Below, in pieces: positions 1 through 9,400 of a stretch of DNA of 32,275 bases. Source of the DNA: Bacteroidales bacterium (GTDB lineage: Bacteria; Bacteroidota; Bacteroidia; Bacteroidales; JACABE01); contig JAHEYQ010000053.1 in NCBI GenBank assembly GCA_023251515.1, positions 1 to 32,275 on the forward strand, written 5' to 3'. Both the position numbers and the translations under genes were made by a program. The notes beneath the pieces are model-generated. The model had not been told where the DNA came from. It did no database searches and saw only the letters and a program-made list of their open reading frames with translations. Positions within the stretch are counted from its first letter, which is position 1; the number at the start of each line of letters is the position of its first letter.

Positions 1-537
1 CGATTTGTAATAAGGATCTTTTTCGGTAATATTAGAACCTACTTCACCAATATAACCAAGTGTATGAGCGGCTATGGGATAAGGATATTTGCGGAGAGTT
101 CTGGATTGAACATAAAAACCACTGTATTTGAAAAGTTTTTCCTGTAAATATCCATAGTTTTCTTTCGAAATTTGTTTTTCGAAGATAGAGGCAGCATAAG
201 GAGAAAAATCTCTGGCTTTTTTTAATTTAATATCAAAAACCTGCTTTGAGATTCCGATTAATCTGCATAATTCCAGTGTATCAAAAGCTTTTACTTGTTT
301 GGGAACAACCATTAAATCGTAAACAGCTTCGTTGTAAACAAGTAATTTGTTGTTACGATCGTAAATTAAACCACGTGCAGGATATTGGGTAACAAACCGA
401 AGTGCATTTCTATTGGCAGAAATAATATAGCTATCATCAACAATCTGAAGAAAAAATAAGCGGGCAATAAATATAAGACCCGTTATCACAAAAATAGTGA
501 TAACAGTATATTGTCTGCTGCTATATGTTTTCTTCAT
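1..537 (-). CDS. mrdA: Penicillin-binding protein 2 (peptidoglycan transpeptidase), N-terminal part, cut by window edge
   Basis: The first 179 residues are visible; the rest lies beyond the left edge. They read as a short cytoplasmic tail, one membrane anchor (about residues 12-32, VITIFVITGLIFIARLFFLQ), then the class B PBP dimerisation region: QYPARGLIYDRNN near 51-63, and IAAHTLGYIGEV near 161-172, a stretch typical of PBP2. The transpeptidase domain is not in view. In the family this enzyme crosslinks peptidoglycan for cell elongation together with RodA. The ATG at 537 directly precedes the membrane anchor. The gene starts 27 bases after the stop of the DEAD-box helicase on the same strand, so the two may be cotranscribed; mreBCD is not directly upstream as it often is in this phylum. 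The PBP2 identity rests on the N-terminal region only. Confidence 0.88.
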   Translation of the reverse strand, partial: MKKTYSSRQYTVITIFVITGLIFIARLFFLQIVDDSYIISANRNALRFVTQYPARGLIYDRNNKLLVYNEAVYDLMVVPKQVKAFDTLELCRLIGISKQVFDIKLKKARDFSPYAASIFEKQISKENYGYLQEKLFKYSGFYVQSRTLRKYPYPIAAHTLGYIGEVGSNITEKDPYYKS

Positions 538-564
538 TGCTGATTATAAAAAGCTTTTCAGATA

Positions 565-2490
565 TTAATATCTTTTTTTGCTAGGACGACCGGTGCGGCT
601 ATTTCTGTCTGATTCTCTTGTATTACGTGGTGCTTCGTTTTTAGCTCCATCATCGCTTCTTTTTCTGAAGCCACCACCATCATCGCTCCTTTTCTTAAAA
701 CGATCGCCACTGCCTTCGCTACGACGGTCTCTGCGATCGTCGCCGCCACGGTCACGGTCGCCACGATATGATGAACGTCTGTCGCCACCACGATCGCCAC
801 CACGATCGCCACGGTAAGAAGAGTGTCTTTCGCCACCTCTGTAACCTCCGCCGCTGCGTCTTCCTTCAGAAGAATCACTATCTCTGCGTGGTGAAGATTG
901 TTCCAAAGCAACTACTCTTTCGCCATATTTAACCTTTTTAAATGCAGCAAGCATCGTATCAAGGTATGTAGCTTCTACTTCAAAGAAAGAATAGGTATTC
1001 AGAATTTCGATTTTACCAATGCGGATATCTCTGATTTGCATCACATCGTTAACCAGTCCGATTAAATGTGGTGGTTGCAGTCCGTCCATTTTACCCAAAT
1101 TAATAAATAATCGGGCAAAACCATCGGTAGTATTTGATCTTCTTGTTTTTTCAGGAGCTTTTTCACTTACATTCAAATCAGGAGCATTGCTGTAGTATTC
1201 CAGAAAACGGTTAAACTCAACCGAAGCAAAACGTTTGATAACATCTTCTTTGCTAAGGTGATCGAGTTTTTTGTAAATAACCGGCATGAAATCTGCAATT
1301 TCTTCGTCTTTTATTTCAACGTTTTCCATCTTATCTATCATGTGGAAAAGTTGCTTTTCGCAAACTTCTTTACCATTCGGAATTTTTGCCATTTTAAAGC
1401 TTTTTCCGATCTGGCGTTCGATATCTTTAATTTTACCTCTTTCGCGCATATTGGCAATAATGATAGAAATACCGTGCTTGTCGGCTCTTCCGGTACGACC
1501 ACTACGGTGGGTATATGCTTCTGTTTCGTCGGGTAAATTATAATTGATTACGTGAGTTAAATCATTAACATCCAAACCGCGGGCAGCTACATCGGTAGCT
1601 ACAAGCATTTGCAAATTTCTAACTCTGAATTTGCTCATTACATTATCGCGTTGTACTTGCGACAAATCACCATGTAAAGCATCGGCATTATAGCCATCTT
1701 TGATTAACCAATCAGCAACTTCCTGAGTTTCGCGACGGGTACGACAAAATACAATGGCATAAATATCGGGATAATAATCGGCTATGCGTTTAAGTGCCAG
1801 ATAACGGTCTTTGGCATGAACCAAATAGCAATAGTGTTTTACATTATCAGAACCTGCATTACGGGAACCAACTGTAATTTCTACCGGATTTTTCATATAA
1901 CCACGGGCTATTCTTTCAACCTGAGTTGGCATGGTAGCCGAAAACAATAAAGTATTTTTTTCTTTTGGTGTATCCTTCAGAATTTCATTTATTTCGTCCT
2001 GAAAACCCATATCGAGCATTTCGTCGGCTTCATCCAAAACTACATATTTAATAGTAGTAAGATTTATTCTTCCGCGACGCATCAAATCGAGCATACGACC
2101 CGGTGTAGCAACAATTATATTAACACCTTTAGTTAATTGTTTAATCTGGGTTTCAATATTGGCACCACCATAAACGGGCACAATACGGAAGTTGTTGATG
2201 TATTTACTGAAATCTTTTAAATCGCCCGCTATCTGAATGCACAATTCACGGGTCGGGCATAATATCAAAGCTTCGGGGGTAAAAAGTTCACAATTTATTT
2301 TGTGGATTAAAGGTAATCCGAAAGCGGCTGTTTTTCCTGTACCGGTTTGTGCAAGGGCAACAATATCTGTATCTCTTTCCAGTAAAACAGGGAGTACAGC
2401 CTCCTGAACGGGCATCGCTTTTTCAAATCCTAATTCTTCAATAGCTTTTAAAATTCGAGAGTCAATACCCAATTCGCTAAATGTCTTCAT
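565..2490 (-). CDS. deaD: DEAD-box ATP-dependent RNA helicase, DeaD/CsdA type with DbpA-like RNA-binding domain and RGG-rich tail
   Basis: About 641 residues from the ATG at 2490. A longer frame begins at a TTG at 2517, but a TAATTTTG promoter box (2515-2522) overlaps that codon, so the ATG is preferred. Motifs in order: AQTGTGKT (Walker A, about 47-54), PTRELC, VYGGAN, TPGRMLD, DEADEMLD (about 153-160), SATMP, then the RecA2 motif HRSGRTGRA. A DbpA/CsdA-type RNA-binding domain follows (about 470-545), then a roughly 95-residue Arg/Gly/Asp/Ser tail with RGGDRGG-like repeats. Such helicases unwind structured RNA in ribosome assembly and in cold-shock or mRNA turnover. The tail is encoded by a locally GC-rich, low-complexity stretch (about 580-890), which creates long spurious open frames on both strands. 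Confidence 0.95.
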   Translation of the reverse strand: MKTFSELGIDSRILKAIEELGFEKAMPVQEAVLPVLLERDTDIVALAQTGTGKTAAFGLPLIHKINCELFTPEALILCPTRELCIQIAGDLKDFSKYINNFRIVPVYGGANIETQIKQLTKGVNIIVATPGRMLDLMRRGRINLTTIKYVVLDEADEMLDMGFQDEINEILKDTPKEKNTLLFSATMPTQVERIARGYMKNPVEITVGSRNAGSDNVKHYCYLVHAKDRYLALKRIADYYPDIYAIVFCRTRRETQEVADWLIKDGYNADALHGDLSQVQRDNVMSKFRVRNLQMLVATDVAARGLDVNDLTHVINYNLPDETEAYTHRSGRTGRADKHGISIIIANMRERGKIKDIERQIGKSFKMAKIPNGKEVCEKQLFHMIDKMENVEIKDEEIADFMPVIYKKLDHLSKEDVIKRFASVEFNRFLEYYSNAPDLNVSEKAPEKTRRSNTTDGFARLFINLGKMDGLQPPHLIGLVNDVMQIRDIRIGKIEILNTYSFFEVEATYLDTMLAAFKKVKYGERVVALEQSSPRRDSDSSEGRRSGGGYRGGERHSSYRGDRGGDRGGDRRSSYRGDRDRGGDDRRDRRSEGSGDRFKKRSDDGGGFRKRSDDGAKNEAPRNTRESDRNSRTGRPSKKRY

Positions 2491-2514
2491 TATATATAAA
2501 ATTAAATTAATCTG

Positions 2515-2522
2515 CAAAATTA
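2515..2522 (-). promoter_or_regulatory. Bacteroidota -7 promoter box for deaD
   Basis: Minus strand reads TAATTTTG, an exact match to TAnnTTTG, about 25 bases before the deaD ATG. A TTCG, one mismatch from the -33 TTTG, lies 19 bases upstream. Confidence 0.55.
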
Positions 2523-2693
2523 CGCTAAATCTTTGACTTTCCGAAAAATAATTTCAGGATTTCATGTTTTTGATGCATATTAAATGATTATACCGCTTAA
2601 TTTCGATTATCTTAGGCTATTTCTTTCGATTATTTAATTAATAACGAAATGAAATCTTTACTTGGAAATACACTTTCCATAAATTATTTCCCA

Positions 2694-2732
2694 AATAAAA
2701 AACCCCTCAGCAGCTAGCGCTACCAAGGGGTT
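2694..2732 (-). terminator. Intrinsic terminator of the tricorn-like protease gene; copy A of a 32-nt hairpin element
   Basis: On the minus strand a 7-bp outer stem, AACCCCT pairing with AGGGGTT (2701-2732), encloses a loop containing the palindrome TAGCGCTA. A TTTTATTT run follows directly. It sits 31 bases after the protease stop codon. A related 32-nt hairpin, about 25 of 32 positions identical, occurs at 25881-25912 on the other strand. Confidence 0.8.
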
Positions 2733-2763
2733 AATTCCAAAATTACTTTGTTACCCTTGATTT

Positions 2764-5700
2764 TTATTTGCTTTTATCAGGATATGCCGGAACTGCCGGT
2801 AATTCTTTCGGATTGTTTTTCAATTCTTCAAGAACTACTTCTATGGCTTTGTTTAATTGTTCGTCTTCGCCAGCATATTCTTTTGCTGGGTCGTTGTCTG
2901 TTCTGATGTCGGGTTCAACTCCCCTACCCTCAATAATAAATTCTTTGCCTTGCGCATCGTAGTGCGCAAATTCAGGTTTAGAAAGTGTACCGCCATCAAT
3001 AAATGGCAACGAACCTCTGATACCTACCACTCCACCCCATGTTCTTACACCAATGGCTTTACCTATTTTCATGGTTTTGAACTGATATGGAAACAAATCG
3101 CCATCGGAAGCCGAATACTGATCTATCAATATCACTTTAGGGCCATATTGCATTGCCAGACGGCCACCCTGAGGGTCGTTGTTGCGACTTACCCGCATCA
3201 ATACCAACTCGCGGTTTAATCTTTCTATTATCATTGGCGATACATTACCGCCGCCGTTGCCTCTGTCGTCGATAATCAAAGCTTTTTTGGAAAGCTGTGG
3301 ATAAAAATGTTTTACAAACTCATTTAATCCTTCTACACCCATATCAGGAATATGTATATAACCGATTTGACCATTTGAAGCTTTATTTACTTTTTCAATA
3401 TTCGATTCTACCCAATTGTAATAATATAATCCTGCTTCGGTCGCGACTGGTATTACGATGGTTTTATGACTACCGCTTTCCGAAGCAGCTGAATTTACAG
3501 TTAATTCCACTTGCTTATCGGCTGTATTTATCATCAAATCATTATAATCACTAACATCTTTCAAAGATTTTCCATTAATAGCAATAATGTAATCGCCTTC
3601 TTTAACATTTACACCTATTTCGGTAAGTGGCGAACGGTTATCATTAGTCCAGTTTTCGCCTTTTAATATTTTATTTATTTTAAAATATCCGTAAGCATCT
3701 TTTGATATTTTGGCACCCAACAAACCCAGATTAATACGATTTGCTTCTTTTTTATCGCCACCTCCCACATAAGCATGACCCACATTCAGTTCGCCTATCA
3801 TTTCGCCTATTATGTAGTTCAGGTCGTTGCGATTGTTTACATATTGTACTAGAGGAGCATATTTTTTATTTATAGCTTTCCAATCAACACCGTGCATATT
3901 GGCATCGTAGAAAAAATAAAGCATCTGTCGCCACGACTCATTGAAAATCTGCGCCCATTCTGCTTTAAAATCTACAAATACTTTCATATTGCTCATATCA
4001 ATCATATCCTTGATATCAGGTTTTGACTTTGGCAAATCGATAACCGACATTTTTCCATTTACACTTACCAGCATTTTTTTATTATCAGCAGTAATTTCAT
4101 ATGCATTAATATCACCCAAATTGCTTTCTTTCTGATCTTTCAGATTGTAAGACATCAATAACACTTTCTTATCAGCTTTAGAAAATTTCTGATAATAAAC
4201 ATTATCGTCAATAGTGGAAATATTCCAGTAAGAAGCTGCCTCAACAGGCAATACAGCTATACGTCCGGCAATTCCGTCAAAATCAATTTTCAAAACATCG
4301 GCTTTAGGTTCTTCTGCCTTTTTATCTTTTTTATCTTTAGAAACAGTAGCTTTTTCTTCTTTTTTAATAACAACCTCATCATTTACTGGCTCAAACGGCG
4401 ATTTGGTATCTTTGCTCAAGGTAAGAAAATACACTTTGGTCATATCGGTATAAGCATGATTCCATTCAGTCCAGCTGTAAATGGGATTAAAATCGCGGTT
4501 TGAAGTAAAAAACAAATACTTGCCATTGCTGCTGAAAGATGGACTTCCGCAATCGTACCAGCCATCAGTAACAGCAGTTTTTGTTTTGTTTTGCAATTCA
4601 AAAATATATATTTTGGTTTCAGACGTTTTATCAGGTTTAGAATACGCAATCCATTTGCTATCGGGCGACCATGTATAATCGCTAAATTCGCCATCTTTCG
4701 ATTGATCGGCTACAACAATTTCTTTGCTTGCAATATCAACATATTGCAGGCGGTTCATCTTATCCGACCACATTATTTTCTTTGAGTCGGGCGACCAGAC
4801 AATCTGATATTTGTAAGTATCGGCATTTTTGGTAATCTGCACTGCTTTTTCGCTACCATCCTGTTTCTGAATATAAATTTCGTCTTCGCCACTGGCATCG
4901 CTTATATAAGCAATATTAATACCATCGGGCGACCAGGCCACATTGCGCTCATGAACTCCCGAAGTTTGTGTAATATTTTTGGTAATACCTGTTTTGGCTG
5001 GAAGTGTCCATACATCGCCTCTGGCACCCAAAGCGATACGTTTTCCATCAGGCGATACTGTTGATGAACCGATATTTTTTGAAGCATCTTTCCACTGATT
5101 GCGTGATGCGCTGAAATCATCATTTATCTGAATTGTAACTTTACTGATTTTCTCTGTTTTCAGATCGAAAATATGAACGTAGCCGGCTTGTTCAAATACT
5201 ATGGCATCTTTGCCTGCCGAAGGAAACTTTATATCATAATCAGTAAAATTGCTGAGTTTTCGGGTTTGTTTGCTATTTATATTATAAACAAACAAATTCA
5301 TTGTACGGTCTCTGTCAGAAATAAAATAAATATTTTCGCCTATCCACATGGGCTGAATATCCTGAGCCGGATTATTGGTGATATTCTCAATTTTTTTTGT
5401 TTTGAAATCATAAATCCAAACATCATCAGCCATGCCACCTTTGTAATATTTCCATGTTCTGAATTCGCGGAAAACGCGGTTGTAAGCCAGTTTAGACAAA
5501 TCGGGGGAGTAACTGCAAAATCCGCCAACAGGCAAAGGCAATTCGTCCGACAATGTACCGTTAACGTCAGCCATAAACAATTGCCCTTTAAAATCATTAA
5601 AACTCTGCTTACGCGAACGGTAAACAATATGCTGATTATCTTTCCAGCACATTACAATATTATTGGGTCCCATACGGTCAGAAATATCATCACGTGACAG

Positions 5701-6024
5701 AGTGGCAGTTATGCTTAATCTTTTCGGAATTCCTCCCTCAGCAGGCATCATATATACTTCTGTATTGCCATCATATTGAGCTGTAAAAGCAAGATTGCGG
5801 CCATCAGGAGAAAATTTTGCAAACATTTCATAGCCATCATGATTTGTAATTTTGCGGGCAACACCACCATTTCTGTCAACCGAATACAAATCGCCGGCAT
5901 AGGTAAACACTATTTTGTCAGATGAAATCGTTGGAAATCTCATCAGTCTGCTTTCAGCATTTTGTCCGAAAACATTCATTAACAGTATAAATGACAATAT
6001 ACTGCTTATCGCTGTTTTTTTCAT
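2764..6024 (-). CDS. Secreted tricorn-type S41 protease (beta-propeller, PDZ, S41 domains)
   Basis: 1086 residues, close to archaeal tricorn in length. An N-terminal signal peptide (hydrophobic core ISSILSFILLMNVFG) is followed by WD40-like PD40 propeller blades (SPDGRNLAF, SPDGKRIALG, SPDGINIAYIS, SPDSKWIAYS) to about residue 550. A lysine/glutamate-rich linker follows, then a tricorn C1-like region, a PDZ domain (NVKEGDYIIAINGKSL, about 800-850) and the S41 catalytic part. Candidate catalytic residues are His750 (GHAYV), Ser973 (SASDGD) and a Glu near 1037 (GVEPD), matching tricorn His746, Ser965 and Glu1023 in order and spacing. The residue before the His is Gly, where tricorn has Ser745. 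Tricorn degrades short peptides; this protein should act in the periplasm. It is transcribed alone: the helicase gene lies 274 bases downstream past a terminator. The natural substrate is unknown. Confidence 0.93.
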   Translation of the reverse strand: MKKTAISSILSFILLMNVFGQNAESRLMRFPTISSDKIVFTYAGDLYSVDRNGGVARKITNHDGYEMFAKFSPDGRNLAFTAQYDGNTEVYMMPAEGGIPKRLSITATLSRDDISDRMGPNNIVMCWKDNQHIVYRSRKQSFNDFKGQLFMADVNGTLSDELPLPVGGFCSYSPDLSKLAYNRVFREFRTWKYYKGGMADDVWIYDFKTKKIENITNNPAQDIQPMWIGENIYFISDRDRTMNLFVYNINSKQTRKLSNFTDYDIKFPSAGKDAIVFEQAGYVHIFDLKTEKISKVTIQINDDFSASRNQWKDASKNIGSSTVSPDGKRIALGARGDVWTLPAKTGITKNITQTSGVHERNVAWSPDGINIAYISDASGEDEIYIQKQDGSEKAVQITKNADTYKYQIVWSPDSKKIMWSDKMNRLQYVDIASKEIVVADQSKDGEFSDYTWSPDSKWIAYSKPDKTSETKIYIFELQNKTKTAVTDGWYDCGSPSFSSNGKYLFFTSNRDFNPIYSWTEWNHAYTDMTKVYFLTLSKDTKSPFEPVNDEVVIKKEEKATVSKDKKDKKAEEPKADVLKIDFDGIAGRIAVLPVEAASYWNISTIDDNVYYQKFSKADKKVLLMSYNLKDQKESNLGDINAYEITADNKKMLVSVNGKMSVIDLPKSKPDIKDMIDMSNMKVFVDFKAEWAQIFNESWRQMLYFFYDANMHGVDWKAINKKYAPLVQYVNNRNDLNYIIGEMIGELNVGHAYVGGGDKKEANRINLGLLGAKISKDAYGYFKINKILKGENWTNDNRSPLTEIGVNVKEGDYIIAINGKSLKDVSDYNDLMINTADKQVELTVNSAASESGSHKTIVIPVATEAGLYYYNWVESNIEKVNKASNGQIGYIHIPDMGVEGLNEFVKHFYPQLSKKALIIDDRGNGGGNVSPMIIERLNRELVLMRVSRNNDPQGGRLAMQYGPKVILIDQYSASDGDLFPYQFKTMKIGKAIGVRTWGGVVGIRGSLPFIDGGTLSKPEFAHYDAQGKEFIIEGRGVEPDIRTDNDPAKEYAGEDEQLNKAIEVVLEELKNNPKELPAVPAYPDKSK

Positions 6025-6487
6025 ATTTATGATAATAATTATTGATTAATTAAGATGTTTCTAAACTGCAATTATAAACAATTAGAAAAGGAAAAACACT
6101 TTTTTTCTATGAAATTAACAATCTGCTCGCCGAAAAACCATTCATTCTTTTCGGATTCATTGCCTGAGCACTCGTTTGACCGTTCCGAAGGTTCGGATTC
6201 TTTGCCTGAGCACTCGTTTGACCGTTCCGAAGGTTAGGACTCTTTGCCCAAGCACTCGTTTGACCATTCTCAAGAGTGAGAACCATTGCCTGAGTGCTCG
6301 TTTGACCATTCTCAATGGTGAAATTATATTAACAGCAAAATCAACAATAAAATAAGAAACAATTTCAGCTTCTAAATACAGCTACTTAACGTGATAAGAT
6401 AATATTATTATTTTCTGTTAAACATCAGCTAAGTAAAAACTTTTTTATAAATTCGCAGATTAAACAATATTTTATCAATAATCACTT
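6025..6487. other. Divergent intergenic region with tandem repeats and hairpins; no gene
   Basis: 463 bases between the divergent protease and DUF2723 genes. It holds a weak -7-like box for the protease (CAATTATA at 6069-6076, one mismatch when read on the minus strand), four 42-bp repeats (6151-6318), and a TAAATTCG box (6448-6455, one mismatch) 33 bases before the DUF2723 ATG. The 60-codon open frame at 6055-6237 runs through the repeats and stops at the third copy; it is not supported as a gene. Confidence 0.7.
6151..6318. repeat. Four tandem 42-bp repeats with hairpins at every junction
   Basis: Copies start at 6151, 6193, 6235 and 6277. Copies 1 and 2 differ at only one base. Copies 3 and 4 are diverged but keep the core CTCGTTTGACC. 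Each junction is a dyad: TCCGAA/TTCGGA (6184-6197), an imperfect version (6226-6239), TTCTCA/TGAGAA (6267-6282) and ACCATT/AATGGT (6305-6319). A further dyad, CCGAAAA/TTTTCGG (6130-6154), precedes copy 1. Confidence 0.9.
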
Positions 6488-9400
6488 ATGATATCAAATT
6501 ATAAAAAGTGGAACAACATCTTAGGATGGTTAGTATTTGCAATTGCATCAGCTGTTTATATTCTAACATCTGAGCCAACAGCTAGTTTTTGGGATTGTGG
6601 AGAGTACATAGCTACTTCATACAAATTACAGGTTGGGCACCCGCCCGGTGCACCTTTTTTTCAGTTAATCGGACGTTTTTTCTCAATGTTTGCATTTAAC
6701 GATGTAGCAATGGTGGCTCGTATGGTTAATACCATGTCGGCATTGGCAAGTGGTTTTACTATTTTATTTTTGTTTTGGAGCATCACACTGCTTGGCAAAA
6801 AAATGGTAAGCCGCAATGGCGAACTAAGCGAAGCCAAAGTTATGGCTATTTTCGGAAGCGCAATCGTAGGTGCTCTGGCATATACTTTTTCCGATTCATT
6901 CTGGTTTTCAGCGGTTGAAGGCGAAGTTTATGCATCTTCTTCATTTTATACAGCCATCACATTTTGGGCTATTTTGAAATGGGAAGAAAATGCAGACGAA
7001 AAACACAATCTGAGATGGTTGATACTGATTGCTTATCTGGTTGGGCTGTCAATAGGTGTTCACTTACTTAACCTTTTGGCTATTCCGGCTATTGTTTTTG
7101 TATATTATTTCAAAAAACATCAACCAACCCGAAAAGGCGTAATACTTTCAGCCTTGTTTTCGGTAATTTTACTGGCTTTTGTACTTTATGGAATTATCCC
7201 ATATATCCTCAAATTTTCAGGCTATTTCGAAAGACTTTTTGTAAACTCATTTGGCTTACCATTTGGTTCGGGAAGTATTATTTATTTCGGATTGCTTATT
7301 GCCGGCATTTTATGGACATTGGCCTATGCCAAAAAGCATCATAAAGTAATATTAAATACCATTGTACTTTCAATGGTTTTCTTACTCATCGGATATTCAT
7401 CATTCTTTATACTTGTTATCCGCTCAAATGCCAACACACCTATTGATGAAAACAATCCTGATAATGCCACAGCTTTGGTATCTTATCTAGAACGCGATCA
7501 GTATGGCAGTACTCCTTTGTTTACAGGCCCTTACTTTAATGCACCATTGATTAATTATGAAGATGGAAATCCGGTTTATACCAAAGCTTATATTGTAAAA
7601 TCGGGCAAACAGGAAATGGTAAAGTTTTACGATAGAAACAATGCAGAAAAATTCCTGAAACAAAATGCTGCAAATACGAGTTTGGAAATAGTTGGTAAAT
7701 ATGTTGTTTCTGATGATAAAAAAGGAACAGAACCAGTTTATGATCCTCGTTTTACAACAATATTCCCGCGTATGTGGAGCAATTCCGACCAAATGCACAT
7801 CAATGCATACAAAAGCTGGACAAATTACAAAGGCACTCCGGTTAAAGTAGATGGTCGTAACGGAGAAGAAGTATTAATGAAACCAACTTTTGGCGAAAAT
7901 CTTACTTTCTTTTTCGGATATCAACTCAACTATATGTATTTCCGCTATTTTATGTGGAATTTTGCCGGTCGCCAAAACGACTTGCAAGGCCGAGGCGATG
8001 TCCTTAACGGAAACTGGATAAGTGGAATTCCTTTTTTAGATAACGCCAGATTGGGTCCACAGGACAATATTCCTGAGCATATGAAAAGCAGGGGAACCAA
8101 TAAGTTTTATATGTTACCATTAATTTTGGGATTATTGGGATTATTCTTCCAAATGAATAAAGACACCAGTAGCGGCTGGGTTGTAGCATTGTTGTTTTTC
8201 CTGACAGGTATAGCCATTGTTGTTTATCTCAATCAGTATGCCTATCAGCCACGCGAAAGAGATTATGCTTTTGCAGCCTCATTCTATGCATTTGCCATCT
8301 GGATCGGGTTGGGCGTTTATGCCATATTCGATTTTTTAAGCAAAAAAATAGAACCTAAGATGGCAGCCATTGTATCTACTGTTATTTGTTTGCTTCTTGT
8401 GCCCGGAATTATGGCTAGCGAAGGTTGGGACGATCACGACCGTTCTGACAGATATACCGCCCTGCATTTTGCCGAAAACTACCTGAATTCCTGCGAGAAA
8501 AATGCAATCCTTTTTACCAATGGCGATAACGATACTTTCCCATTGTGGTATGCACAAGAAGTTGAAGGCATACGTACTGATGTTAGAGTCATCAATCTGA
8601 GCCTTTTAAATACCGATTGGTATATTGATCAGGCTAAACGCAAAGCTTATGATTCAGAACCTGTACCCTTTTCATTAACCAAAGAAGAATACATACAGGG
8701 AACACGCGATTATGTAATATTCGACAAATCGGCTAATACTCAAGGTATTTATGTAAATATGAAAGAAGCTATGAATTTTGTTGCCGACAACAACAACACA
8801 CGTATGATGTCGAATAATAAAATGATGAGTTATTTACCTACCGATAAATTTAGTATTCCGGTAAACAAAGATGCTGTAATCAAAAACGGCGTGGTTAATG
8901 CAAACCTCAGAGATTCAATTTTGGATGCAGTTAACTGGACAATGGGTGGTTACGGAGTTCAGAAAGCACAATTGATGCAAATGGATTTACTTGCAAATTT
9001 CGACTGGAAACGTCCTGTTTACTTTGCAATTACAACTGGAAGCGAAGCTTATATCGGTCTCGAAAACTTCTTCCAGCTCGAAGGTTTATCTTATCGACTG
9101 GTTCCGATGAATGCCCACAGTACCGATGGACAACCAGGAACGGTTAATACATCTATAATGTACGATAATCTAATGAACAAATTTAAATGGGGTAATTTGA
9201 ACAAACCAAAGGTTTATCTTGACGAAACCAATATGCGTATGACCATGAATTTCCGCAATATTTTTGCACGTTTGGCAAATGCATTGATGGATGAAGGCAA
9301 AAAAGATTCGGCTGTTAAAGTCCTTAACCGCTGCATGGAAGTTATGCCCGACAGCAAAGTGCCTTATAATATGTTTATGATGCCAATGGCAGAAGCTTAT

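Noticed and set aside
558..911. Open frames on both strands over the helicase tail
   Set aside because: They are created by the low-complexity GC-rich RGG-tail coding sequence of deaD; no protein family is recognisable.
5173..5697. Plus-strand frame of 174 codons inside the tricorn-like gene
   Set aside because: It lies wholly within a well-supported gene on the other strand and its translation resembles no family.
6055..6237. Open frame of 60 codons encoding repeats of SDSLPEHSFDRSEG
   Set aside because: The repeat unit is a multiple of three so it stays open through two copies, but the next two copies begin with stop codons and the paired junctions point to nucleotide structure rather than protein.
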